A stretch of DNA of 47,543 nt, from assembly GCA_016280635.1 (NCBI GenBank), contig JAEEHC010000036.1, positions 1-47,543 on the forward strand, written 5' to 3'. The notes beneath the pieces are model-generated. The model worked only from the letters and a program-made list of their open reading frames with translations. It ran no database searches and was not told the DNA's origin. The stretch is from Erysipelotrichaceae bacterium. Lineage in GTDB: Bacteria; Bacillota_I; Bacilli_A; Erysipelotrichales; Erysipelotrichaceae. Shown here in pieces: positions 32,736 to 40,701 of this stretch; position 1 is the first letter of the stretch, and the number at the start of each line of letters is the position of its first letter. The position numbers were made by a program, and so were the translations under genes.

Positions 32736-33491
32736 TTAACGTGGTAAAACACATTTCTGTTCCAGCGACTCCTTGGCTTCCTGAAGCAGATTTCTGATCT
32801 GCTCTTCCTTTTCCTGCGTATAGCGGAAAACCGGAACGGCGACGCTGATGGCATATCTCACCCTTCCGTTCACCCTGATGGGAACGGCGATGCATCTGAT
32901 GTAGTGATTGGATTCCTCAACTTCATATGAGAAGCCGGTCCGTCTTACTTCCTCCAGCTGTTTCTTGAGAACATCCATGGAGGTGATCGTGTGCTCGGTT
33001 ACGGCGTACAGCCCATTGGGATACAGTTCAGCCAGTTCCTCATCACTCTTATCCGACAGCAGCGATTTGCCCAGCGCCGTCGAATAGGCCATCAGCCGCT
33101 TGCCCGGTGAGGAGAACATTCTGATGGACTGTGGAGAATCCTTTTTGTTCAGATAAAACACCTCGTTGCCATTAAGTTCGGCGAAATGCGAGGTCTCCTG
33201 ACACTGACTGGTGATATGCTCGAGAACCTGGTCAATGTGCTGACTGAGAGCACCATTATCCAGATAGCGGGAGCCGATTTCATAGCACAGTGAACCAATG
33301 GAATAGACATAGCTGTTCTCATCATAATTCAGATAGCCTCTGGCCACCATCGTCTGCAGGATCGGATACAGGCTGCTCTTAGGCGCCTGCAGCCGCTTGG
33401 AAATGTTTGCCAGCGACATTTTCTCATCCTGATTACGGGCAATCAGCTCAAGGATGTCCAGCACTCTGGTTGTTGAACGATGATCTGCCAT
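32736..33491 (-). CDS. IclR family transcriptional regulator
   Basis: 251 residues. N-terminal winged helix (about 1-65: TTRVLDILELIARNQ...MSLANISKRLQAPKSSLYPILQTMVARGYL) and a C-terminal ligand domain with GKSLLSDKSDEEL and SYEVEESNHYIRCIAVPI. IclR proteins of the KdgR type bind 2-keto-3-deoxygluconate or related acids. It overlaps the KDG kinase stop by one base (TAATG). The two 16-bp palindromes in the kdgK/eda intergenic region are its likely operators. Confidence 0.94.
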   Translation of the reverse strand: MADHRSTTRVLDILELIARNQDEKMSLANISKRLQAPKSSLYPILQTMVARGYLNYDENSYVYSIGSLCYEIGSRYLDNGALSQHIDQVLEHITSQCQETSHFAELNGNEVFYLNKKDSPQSIRMFSSPGKRLMAYSTALGKSLLSDKSDEELAELYPNGLYAVTEHTITSMDVLKKQLEEVRRTGFSYEVEESNHYIRCIAVPIRVNGRVRYAISVAVPVFRYTQEKEEQIRNLLQEAKESLEQKCVLPR

Positions 33492-34513
33492 TATCTCTTT
33501 ATCCTTCCTGAACCGCTGCCTCTGACCAGATCTTCCACTTCACTGACGGTGGAAAGGTTGTAGTCAAATTCGATCGTCTGCTTCAGGCAGCTGGCCGCCA
33601 CGGCGAATTCCAGCCGGTGCTGGGGGTCAAAGCCTTCCAGGGTTCCATAGATAAGACCGGCACCGAAAGAATCGCCTCCGCCGACCCGGTCAACGATCTT
33701 TATCAGGTATTCCCTGGAGAAATAGGCCTCGCCATCGGTGTAGTACATGCCGCTCCAGACGTTTTCCGAAGCGGAGATGCTCTGCCTTAAGGTTATTGCC
33801 ACGGCCTTGAAGCCGAACTTTTCCGTCAGTCTTTCCGCCACCTTCCGGTAGCCTTCATGAGAAAGCCGGCCCTGCTCAATGTCGCTGCCCTCGGCGGAAA
33901 TGCCGAAGACATCGGCAGCATCCTCCTCGTTACAGATGCACACATCGACATATTTCATTAAGGGGCTCATGACTTCTTCCGCTTTACTGCTGCTCCAGAG
34001 CTTCTTACGGAAGTTGAGGTCGCAGGATACGGTGAGTCCCATCTGCTTGGCTGTCTGACAGGCCTGCAGGCAGGCCTTGGCACAGTTGTCGCTCAGAGCC
34101 GGAGTTATGCCGGTAAAATGAAACCAGTCGGCGTCCCGGAAGATCTCCTTCCAGTCATATTCCTCCGGCAGGGCTTCAGCCACCGCGGAATGCTTGCGGT
34201 CATAAATGACCTTTGAGCCACGCTGGGAAGCTCCCTTTTCAAGAAAGTCAATGCCGATGCGTTCTCCTCCGCGAAGGATATGGGAAGTATCAACGCCTAA
34301 GCGCCTCAGGTCATTGACACATATCTGGCCCATGTCGTGTTCCGGCAGCTTGGTAACAAAAACGGCATGGCAGCCGAAATTAGCCAGGGATACCGCCACA
34401 TTGCTCTCGGCGCCGGCAAAGGAAACTTCAAGCGAATGCGCCTGCAGCAGTTTCAGAAATCCCTGAGGGTTCAGTCTCATCATCGTTTCTCCAAAACTAA
34501 CAACTTTTTTCAT
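33491..34513 (-). CDS. kdgK: 2-keto-3-deoxygluconate kinase (PfkB family)
   Basis: 340 residues. PfkB marks: FAGAESNVAVSLANFG near residue 33-48 and the C-terminal GGGDSFGAGLIYG with its catalytic aspartate. AGAESN and the acidic-sugar-binding pattern fit KDG kinases, which phosphorylate 2-keto-3-deoxygluconate to KDPG. The divergent KDPG aldolase makes the pair a complete lower pathway to pyruvate and glyceraldehyde 3-phosphate. It is first in the minus-strand operon, with a strong promoter at 34562-34591. Confidence 0.9.
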   Translation of the reverse strand: MKKVVSFGETMMRLNPQGFLKLLQAHSLEVSFAGAESNVAVSLANFGCHAVFVTKLPEHDMGQICVNDLRRLGVDTSHILRGGERIGIDFLEKGASQRGSKVIYDRKHSAVAEALPEEYDWKEIFRDADWFHFTGITPALSDNCAKACLQACQTAKQMGLTVSCDLNFRKKLWSSSKAEEVMSPLMKYVDVCICNEEDAADVFGISAEGSDIEQGRLSHEGYRKVAERLTEKFGFKAVAITLRQSISASENVWSGMYYTDGEAYFSREYLIKIVDRVGGGDSFGAGLIYGTLEGFDPQHRLEFAVAASCLKQTIEFDYNLSTVSEVEDLVRGSGSGRIKR

Positions 34514-34525
34514 TTATGTTCTCCT

Positions 34526-34541
34526 GTTCGTAATTACGAAC
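34526..34541. promoter_or_regulatory. Operator palindrome, kdgK side
   Basis: GTTCGTAATTACGAAC, a perfect 16-bp palindrome, lies between the minus-strand transcription start (about 34555) and the kdgK start codon. A half-site TACGAA is at 34555-34560. An identical copy lies on the eda side. Confidence 0.85.
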
Positions 34542-34561
34542 AACATTATTTATCTACGAAT

Positions 34562-34591
34562 ATTATAAGTCAGGTCAGTTTTGACTGTCAA
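34562..34591 (-). promoter_or_regulatory. Promoter of the kdgK-IclR-ABC-FdrA operon
   Basis: On the minus strand TTGACA (34586-34591) and TATAAT (34562-34567), both perfect, 18 bp apart. The strength explains the need for a tight repressor. Confidence 0.85.
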
Positions 34592-34629
34592 CTCTGATAA
34601 TGCTTCATGACGTCCTATTTTGCCCGCTA

Positions 34630-34658
34630 TTGCTTTTTGTGGCGCCATGGTGCATAAT
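34630..34658 (+). promoter_or_regulatory. Promoter of eda
   Basis: TTGCTT at 34630-34635 and CATAAT at 34653-34658, 17 bp apart. Confidence 0.65.
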
Positions 34659-34673
34659 ATGGTTAGAAATAAT

Positions 34674-34689
34674 GTTCGTAATTACGAAC
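34674..34689. promoter_or_regulatory. Operator palindrome, eda side
   Basis: Second exact copy of GTTCGTAATTACGAAC, downstream of the eda promoter and 14 bases before its start codon. Centre-to-centre distance to the first copy is 148 bp, close to 14 helical turns. Confidence 0.85.
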
Positions 34690-34703
34690 GAGAGGTGCTG
34701 ATA

Positions 34704-35351
34704 ATGAATAATGTCTTATCATATATCCGGGAAAACAGGATCATCGCAATCATCAGAGGAGCGGAAGTTGACAAGGTGACGGAAATCGCCAAGGCGCTTG
34801 CCGAAGGCGGCGTCTATTGCATTGAGGTAACCTTCAATCAGAGCGGCCGGCCCGAAGATACCGCCGAATCGATCAGACGGATAATCGCTCTCGGGGATGA
34901 AAGGATCTGCGTCGGTGCCGGTACCGTACTTACCGCCCAGCAGGTCACAATGGCAAAAGATGCCGGAGCAGAATACATCATCTCGCCCAACACCAACCCG
35001 GAAGTCATCCGTCTGACCAAACAGCTGGGCATGGTGTCAATACCGGGGGCTTTCACTCCCAGTGAGATAGTTGCCGCCTATGATGCCGGAGCAGACATCG
35101 TCAAGCTCTTCCCGGCCGGCAATCTGGGAACCGCCTATATCAAGGCAATAAGAGCCCCGATCAACCACATTCCTCTGTCAGCCGTCGGCGGCGTAAGCCT
35201 GGATAACATCCTGGACTTCCGGAAAGCCGGCATCGAGTGCTTCGGCATCGGTTCAAACATCATTGATAAAAAAGCCGTGGAAGCCGGCGATTACAGGGTC
35301 ATTACCGAAAAAGCCAGGGCTTACACGGAAAAGCTCAAGGTTGAAGTGTAG
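34704..35351 (+). CDS. eda: KDPG/KHG aldolase
   Basis: 215 residues, standard for Eda. Schiff-base Lys134 is in IVKLFPAGN; Glu41 in CIEVTFN and Arg18 in AIIRG complete the site. GAGTVLT and FTPSE are typical. It splits 2-keto-3-deoxy-6-phosphogluconate into pyruvate and glyceraldehyde 3-phosphate. The frame opens at 34620, but that extension crosses the promoter and operator; GAGAGGTG at 34690-34697 points to the ATG at 34704. It is divergent from kdgK with shared operators. Confidence 0.95.
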   Translation: MNNVLSYIRENRIIAIIRGAEVDKVTEIAKALAEGGVYCIEVTFNQSGRPEDTAESIRRIIALGDERICVGAGTVLTAQQVTMAKDAGAEYIISPNTNPEVIRLTKQLGMVSIPGAFTPSEIVAAYDAGADIVKLFPAGNLGTAYIKAIRAPINHIPLSAVGGVSLDNILDFRKAGIECFGIGSNIIDKKAVEAGDYRVITEKARAYTEKLKVEV

Positions 35352-35372
35352 TTTCCCCAGCATTCCTCCTTC

Positions 35373-35408
35373 AAAAAACGGGTCAGTTCATTAACATGAC
35401 CCGTTTTT
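35373..35408. terminator. Bidirectional terminator between eda and the 25-aa gene
   Basis: ACGGGTCA at 35378-35385 pairs with TGACCCGT at 35397-35404; A and T runs flank it on both sides. Confidence 0.92.
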
Positions 35409-35416
35409 CTGTGCCT

Positions 35417-35494
35417 TCAGCGGCGGCGCAGGTTTACCAGTAAGATAAGTGCGATCACCACAACGGCAACAATTATCGGCAGAATGCGTTCCAT
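35417..35494 (-). CDS. 25-aa single-helix membrane peptide
   Basis: MERILPIIVAVVVIALILLV followed by NLRRR and a stop: a hydrophobic helix of about 17 residues capped by basic residues, so it should insert with the C-terminus inside. AAAGGAGTGATGCC provides a strong ribosome site before the ATG at 35494. It lies after rarA on the same strand, before a terminator, so it is probably the last gene of that transcript. It is too short for automatic calling; the function is unknown. Confidence 0.65.
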   Translation of the reverse strand: MERILPIIVAVVVIALILLVNLRRR

Positions 35495-35520
35495 GGCATC
35501 ACTCCTTTAACCACCGGGAC

Positions 35521-36846
35521 CTATGAGTCCTGGTGTTCCTTTTTCCATTTCTTGATGGCCTCCAGCCGGTCCTTGAAGCGGACCTCATTGCCCTGAGTGG
35601 TGGGATGGTAATAGACCCGGTCAGCCAGGGAATCCGGCAGGCATTTCATGTTGGTCAGCTTGTCGGCGTAGTCATGGGCGTACTTGTAGCCCTTGCCATA
35701 ATCCAGTTCCTTCATCAGCCTGGTCGGAGCGTTGCGGATGACCAGCGGCACCGGCTCCGCCAGGGTATTGCGGGCATCGGCTGATGCCTGCATGTAGGCC
35801 ACGTCGCAGGCATTGGACTTGGGAGCGATCGACATGTAGATGACCGCCTCAGTCAGATGGACGCTGCATTCCGGCATGCCGATGTAATGGCAGGCCTGAT
35901 AAGCGTTAATGGCCACGTTAAGGGCATTGGTATCGGCCAGACCGATGTCCTCAGAGGCGAAGCGGGTGACTCTTCTGGCCACATACAGTGGGTCCTCTCC
36001 CGCCTCCAGCATCCTGGCCAGCCAGTAAACGGCGGCATCGGGATCGCTGTTGCGCATCGACTTGTGCAGGGCGGAGATGATGTTGTAATGCTCCTCGCCA
36101 TCCCGGTCATAGAGGAGGGCCTTGCGGGAAAGGCTTTCTTCGATGATTTCCCGGGAAATGTTAATGACCCCGTTTTCGTCCGGCTGACCATTGATGACGA
36201 TCATGTCCAGCATGGTCAGGGCGTTGCGGGCATCCCCGTTGGCAAAGGAGGCGATCATCTTCAGATCATCGTCAGAGATGTTGATCTTCTGACCGCCAAA
36301 GCCCCTTTCATCATTCAGGGCATTCTTCAGAAGGGTCAGGATGTCGTCAGCTGACAGTTCCTTGAGAACGAAGACCCGACAGCGCGACAGTAAGGCGTTG
36401 TTGATCTCAAATGAGGGGTTTTCCGTGGTAGCGCCGATCAGGATGATCGATCCCCTTTCCACGTAGGGAAGGAAAGCGTCCTGCTGAGCCTTGTTGAAGC
36501 GGTGGATCTCATCGACGAAGACGATGGTCCGCATGCCCATGTGGCGGTTCATTTCCGCCTCTTCCATGACCTTCTTGATCTCCTTGATGCCGGAATTGAC
36601 GGCCGAGAAGGTGATGAACTGGCTCTTGGTCGTTGAGGCGATGATGCGGGCCAGGGTGGTCTTGCCCACTCCCGGCGGTCCCCAGAAGATCATCGAGGAG
36701 ATGTTGTCGCTCTCGATCATCCTCCTTAAGATCCTGCCCTCGCCGATCAGCTGCTGCTGGCCGACAAATTCCTCTAAAGAGCGCGGCCGCATGCGCGAAG
36801 CCAGCGGTTCGCTGTTCAGTTTTTCAAATAATGACGCGTATTCCAT
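35521..36846 (-). CDS. rarA: Replication-associated recombination ATPase RarA (MgsA)
   Basis: 441 residues. AAA+ core: Walker A GPPGVGKT at 56-63, Walker B VFVDEIHRFNKAQQDAFL, sensor 1 GATTENPSFE, then the helical clamp-loader-like domain with a tetramerisation region and the terminal GNEVRFKDRLEAIKKWK. RarA acts at stalled replication forks with single-strand-binding protein. It follows the AlaX gene by 11 bases, so it is in an operon with translation-related genes. Confidence 0.96.
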   Translation of the reverse strand: MEYASLFEKLNSEPLASRMRPRSLEEFVGQQQLIGEGRILRRMIESDNISSMIFWGPPGVGKTTLARIIASTTKSQFITFSAVNSGIKEIKKVMEEAEMNRHMGMRTIVFVDEIHRFNKAQQDAFLPYVERGSIILIGATTENPSFEINNALLSRCRVFVLKELSADDILTLLKNALNDERGFGGQKINISDDDLKMIASFANGDARNALTMLDMIVINGQPDENGVINISREIIEESLSRKALLYDRDGEEHYNIISALHKSMRNSDPDAAVYWLARMLEAGEDPLYVARRVTRFASEDIGLADTNALNVAINAYQACHYIGMPECSVHLTEAVIYMSIAPKSNACDVAYMQASADARNTLAEPVPLVIRNAPTRLMKELDYGKGYKYAHDYADKLTNMKCLPDSLADRVYYHPTTQGNEVRFKDRLEAIKKWKKEHQDS

Positions 36847-36857
36847 CTTTTCACCTC

Positions 36858-38036
36858 CTAAAGGGTGTTATCTTCCTCATTCATCAGTTTCCTGACGGTC
36901 TCTTCGATCCCGGAGCGTTCTGCCCTGATATTTCCCTGGATCATCTGGCTGCTGCCGCCGCCCTGAAAGCCAAGCCGTTCCCTCAGCGCGGCTGCCAGTT
37001 TCTTCATGTCGTGTCTGGCGGAAGCCAGCACCAGCCGGTAGCCTTCCTCATCACTGCCGCAGAAGCCGCCGCAGGTCTTTTCCGGATGCTCAGCCAGAAA
37101 ACCGTTGATGACCTCCCGGATGTCCTTTTCCAGCACATCCCGGCAGAAGAACAGCACCGGATCTGACGGCTCATCGGCGATCTGCCGCACCAGCAGCTGC
37201 ACCTTCACGGCCGACAGTTCCCGGCTCAGCCGCTCAGCAAGTAAGCTGAGGGCCTCAACCCGCTGGGGCAGTTTTTCTCTGGGCGTGCTTAATTCATGAA
37301 CCAGCTGATCGGTTACCTCCTGGCTTTCCTTCAGGGCTCTGAAGGCGCGCTGACCGGAAAGAATGTACAGGCGGACGCCGTTTTTATGCTTTTCAGCGCT
37401 GATGATCTTCAGCAGCCCGGCTTCACCGGTATGCTTCAGATGGGGAGCGCAGCAGGCGCAGACATCCACCCCGGGTATCTCCACGATGCGGATCTTACCC
37501 TCCAGTTCCTTCTTACTGCGGTAGTCAAGGTTCTTAAGCTGCTCCTCTGACGGGCAGCTGACCAGTACTTCCCGGTTCTCCCAGATCACCTGATTGGCCA
37601 TCCTTTCCGCTTCTTCCAATTGTTGGGAAGTCAGGGGAAGGTCGTAGTCAACGGTACAGTTGTCTTCCGCCAGGCGGAAGCCGACATTTCTGCAGCCGCA
37701 GGCGTGACAGATGATGCCGGAAAGGATGTGCTCACCGGTATGATTCTGCATCAGCTCAAAGCGGCGCTGCCAGTCGATCTCACCTTCCACTTTGCTTCCC
37801 GGTTCCAGAGGCTTATCGGCATGATGAATGATGATGCCGTCGCTGATCTGGACGTCGCTGATGAAAGCTTCGCCCAGTCGGCCCCGGTCGCTGACCTGTC
37901 CGCCCTGCTGGGGAAAGAAGACGGTCTGATCCAGAATGATCTCATAGTCATCCCTGCCCGGCCGGCAATCCAGAACCGTTGCCGTAAAACTGCGCCGGTA
38001 GGCATCTTCATCATAAAGCGTTACTGTTCTGTTCAT
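36858..38036 (-). CDS. Alanyl-tRNA editing protein AlaX (long form)
   Basis: 392 residues. It resembles the editing and C-terminal parts of alanyl-tRNA synthetase without the catalytic domain. Zinc ligands: HTGEH (His99, His103) and CCAPH (Cys195, His199). The C-terminal half ends in the DHHA1-like GFQGGGSSQMIQG. It clears Ser- or Gly-mischarged tRNA-Ala in the cytosol. The start overlaps the GTPase-NYN gene by four bases (ATGA), so the two are coupled. Confidence 0.93.
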   Translation of the reverse strand: MNRTVTLYDEDAYRRSFTATVLDCRPGRDDYEIILDQTVFFPQQGGQVSDRGRLGEAFISDVQISDGIIIHHADKPLEPGSKVEGEIDWQRRFELMQNHTGEHILSGIICHACGCRNVGFRLAEDNCTVDYDLPLTSQQLEEAERMANQVIWENREVLVSCPSEEQLKNLDYRSKKELEGKIRIVEIPGVDVCACCAPHLKHTGEAGLLKIISAEKHKNGVRLYILSGQRAFRALKESQEVTDQLVHELSTPREKLPQRVEALSLLAERLSRELSAVKVQLLVRQIADEPSDPVLFFCRDVLEKDIREVINGFLAEHPEKTCGGFCGSDEEGYRLVLASARHDMKKLAAALRERLGFQGGGSSQMIQGNIRAERSGIEETVRKLMNEEDNTL

Positions 38037-40567
38037 CGGTTTCCTCCCTGCTTTCCTTCCCTGACGACATAGTTGTTCTTCAACGCCTGCTCTTCCAGGG
38101 CATCCAGTTCCAACTCCAGCTGCCGGGCGCTCATCCGCAGACCGCCGTTAGTCAGGATCATGTTCTGCACGGCCTGGTCCGAGGAGGCTACGGTGATCTC
38201 ATAGTCCTTTCCGTAATCATGGACCAGTTTTTCAATGTAGGAATCAGCCGTCTGGCTGAAACGGGTATAGACTACGGAGATGCCCTGTCCCAGATCCACA
38301 TGACCGTAGTTATCTTCCTTCTTGTAGGCATCAAATACCGCAATGACCTTGCAGTCCTTATAGCCGCCATAACTGGACAGCTTGTTGATGATCAGATCAC
38401 GGGCGGAGTCGAAGTTGTCCTCACTCATCTGACTGCTTTGCTTAAAGTAATGCATCAGGTTATAGCCGTCAGCGATCAATAACCGCGGCTTCTTTACCTT
38501 CATGACGACCTTCTTTTTTTCCTCCTTACGGCCGGAAGAGGAGGGCCCTTTCTTCTTGGGGTTGCGGTTGCGGCCGTTGATGCCGGCAATCACGCTCTTC
38601 AGTTCACTTTCCGAGATGCTGTAGCGGTTATGGGTGACCGGCGCGCTGCTGACGGACGTCCTGGCCGGCTTGAGGTGCATGTAGTTTTCCACCTCATCCC
38701 AGGCTACCGTAAAGCCGGCGCCATGCTGGCAGAAGACCGAGCCGCAGGGATTGGCCAGATCGCGGTCGCAATCGTAACCGATCTGTTCGACGATGGCCTG
38801 CTGGTCTTCGCAGCGGTCGTATCCCTGTATGCTCAGCGCCAGCCGGCCGGCACCGCCGCTGTGGGAAAGCAGGGTCTGATGGTAGTTCTGCATCAGTCTG
38901 ACCGGAGCCCGTCCGGAAAGGCGGATGTGCTGTTCATCGACATCCTCGATGCGGTAAGTGGCGTGCATGCCCTCCAGGTCATAGAGCAGGGAACTGAGAT
39001 AGATCCTTTCGGCTTCAATGACAAAACCGTAGAAAGGTTCCAGCAGCACGCTTCTGGCCTTGCGCAGACCCTGGCGGACCGCCCGGTAGGTAGCCTGACG
39101 GAAGTCGCCGCCCTCGGTATGCTTCTCGTGGGCCTTGGCGGCGATCAGGGTGATCTTCATGTCGGTTATCGGTGAACGGGTCAGTACACCGCGGTGCTGC
39201 TTTTCCTGCAAGTGGGTCATGATCAGCCGCTGCCAGTTGACCGCCAACGTGCCTTCCGGTACCTCATTGGCAAAGGCCAGCCCCGCACCCCGGGGCAGCG
39301 GGTCCAGGCGCAGATGCACTTCGGCATAGTGGCGCAGCGGTTCAAAGTGGCCGACACCCTGCACGCTTTCCTCAATGGTCTCCCGGTAGAGGATGACCCC
39401 ATCCGCAAAGGCGATCTGCTGGCCGGTACGCTTTTTAATGATGTTGGTCAGCACTTCGATCTGGATCTCTCCCATCAGGGAGACATGAATGTCATGGAGC
39501 TGGTCGGATACCGCGATCTGAATCTGGGGGTCTTCCTGAGCCAGGATCTGCAGCTGCCTGAGCATCTGATTGCGGTCGCACTGCGGCGGCAGGATCACCC
39601 GGTAGCGCATGAAGGGCTCCAGGAAACTGGCCGTGGCGCTCTTTTCAAAGCCCAGACCCTGACCGGCCTGCAGGCCTTCCGGTCCCCGGAAGACCACGAT
39701 CTGACCGGCTTCAGCTTCGCTGACCGTGGTCAGCCGCTGACCCGAGGGCAGGCAGAGTTCATCGACCTTTCCCTCTTCCGTTATTCTTTCCTTAGCCTTC
39801 AGACAGCCGCCGGTGATCCGGCCATAGCACCAGCGCCGGCCGGAATCGTCATAGGCGATCTTAAAGATCCTTAGTCCGAAGTCCTCAGGGTATTCGTTTT
39901 CCAATGTATATCTGTCCAGGCCGTCCAGCAGTTCGCTGACGCCCTGGTCCTTGAGCGCCGATCCGAAATAGACCGGATAGAGCCGGCGTTCATAGATCAT
40001 TTCCGCGATCCGCTCTTCGCTGATCTGGCCGCTTTCCAGAAAGTCTTCCATCAGCTGCTCGTCCAGCAGGGCGATGTCTTCCTGGTTTTGAGCCAGATGG
40101 GAAAAGTCGACCAGCGGTGCCTTGAGCTCGCTCTTCATCTCTGTCATCAGTTCCGCTTCGCTCTTGATGGCGATGTCCATCTTGCTGACGAAGATGAAGG
40201 CCGGCAGGTCATAGTATTCCAGCAGTTTCCAGATCGTCCGGGTATGACTCTGAATGCCGTCCAGGCCGCTGACCACCACGACCACATAGTCGAGCACGGA
40301 AAGCGTCCTCTCCATTTCCCCGGCAAAGTCCAGATGCCCCGGGGTATCGACCAGAGTCAGGGAAGTGTCCTGATGGCTGATGGAGGCCACCTTGGAGAAA
40401 ATGGTTATTCCCCGGCTCTTTTCCTGATCATCGAAGTCCATGAAGCTATCCCGATGGTCGACCCGGCCCATCCGGCGGATCAGACCGCCGTGATAAAGCA
40501 GCGCCTCATTGAGAGTCGTTTTTCCGGCATCGACATGTGCTAAGATTCCCAGCGTTATCTTCTTCAT
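38033..40567 (-). CDS. TetM/EF-G-like ribosome GTPase fused to a Rae1/YacP-type NYN nuclease
   Basis: 844 residues. Residues 1-660 are a ribosomal-protection/EF-G-like GTPase: AHVDAGKTT at 10-18, RGIT at 52-55, DTPGH at 74-78, and SKMD at 128-131, where NKxD is usual. Domain IV has HEKHTEGGDFRQ at 480-491 where true TetM has a Ser-Pro-Val-Ser-Thr loop. A Cys/His cluster (Cys600, Cys608, Cys613, His615) follows. Residues 664-692 are a basic linker. Residues 693-844 are an NYN domain like YacP/Rae1, with acidic residues Asp700, Asp746, Asp775 and Asp797. Rae1 cuts mRNA in the ribosomal A site, so the fusion may couple A-site binding to mRNA cleavage. It is first in an operon with AlaX and RarA; an extended -10 (TGGTAGAAT, hexamer 40591-40596, minus) lies upstream. 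Confidence 0.92.
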   Translation of the reverse strand: MKKITLGILAHVDAGKTTLNEALLYHGGLIRRMGRVDHRDSFMDFDDQEKSRGITIFSKVASISHQDTSLTLVDTPGHLDFAGEMERTLSVLDYVVVVVSGLDGIQSHTRTIWKLLEYYDLPAFIFVSKMDIAIKSEAELMTEMKSELKAPLVDFSHLAQNQEDIALLDEQLMEDFLESGQISEERIAEMIYERRLYPVYFGSALKDQGVSELLDGLDRYTLENEYPEDFGLRIFKIAYDDSGRRWCYGRITGGCLKAKERITEEGKVDELCLPSGQRLTTVSEAEAGQIVVFRGPEGLQAGQGLGFEKSATASFLEPFMRYRVILPPQCDRNQMLRQLQILAQEDPQIQIAVSDQLHDIHVSLMGEIQIEVLTNIIKKRTGQQIAFADGVILYRETIEESVQGVGHFEPLRHYAEVHLRLDPLPRGAGLAFANEVPEGTLAVNWQRLIMTHLQEKQHRGVLTRSPITDMKITLIAAKAHEKHTEGGDFRQATYRAVRQGLRKARSVLLEPFYGFVIEAERIYLSSLLYDLEGMHATYRIEDVDEQHIRLSGRAPVRLMQNYHQTLLSHSGGAGRLALSIQGYDRCEDQQAIVEQIGYDCDRDLANPCGSVFCQHGAGFTVAWDEVENYMHLKPARTSVSSAPVTHNRYSISESELKSVIAGINGRNRNPKKKGPSSSGRKEEKKKVVMKVKKPRLLIADGYNLMHYFKQSSQMSEDNFDSARDLIINKLSSYGGYKDCKVIAVFDAYKKEDNYGHVDLGQGISVVYTRFSQTADSYIEKLVHDYGKDYEITVASSDQAVQNMILTNGGLRMSARQLELELDALEEQALKNNYVVREGKQGGNR

Positions 40568-40644
40568 GAAGCTTCCTTCTTACCGATACAATTCTACCAA
40601 ATCAGCCACTGTTTTTCCATCAGCGCACCCCTGGCCGCCGGCAC

Positions 40645-40676
40645 AAAAAACGCTCCCGGATCCCTTTCCGGAAGCG
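40645..40676 (-). terminator. Terminator of the DUF975/lipase unit
   Basis: On the minus strand CGCTTCCGGA / loop / TCCGGGAGCG followed by six T residues. Confidence 0.9.
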
Positions 40677-40701
40677 TCCTGTCATCATGGTTTTGCGGCA
40701 A

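Noticed and set aside
32727-32750. Short inverted repeat ACCAC/GTGGT at the IclR stop codon as a terminator or operator
   Set aside because: The stem is only five to eight bases with an imperfect extra base and no U tract; it may be incidental.
34620-34703. N-terminal extension of KDPG aldolase
   Set aside because: It would read through the promoter and operator; GAGAGGTG and the family start are at 34704.
38033-40567. Tetracycline resistance gene of the TetM type
   Set aside because: The body resembles ribosomal protection proteins, but the domain IV tip lacks the SPVST-like loop and has a different motif (HEKHTEGGDF), and an NYN nuclease is fused on. Calling it a resistance gene would overstate the evidence.
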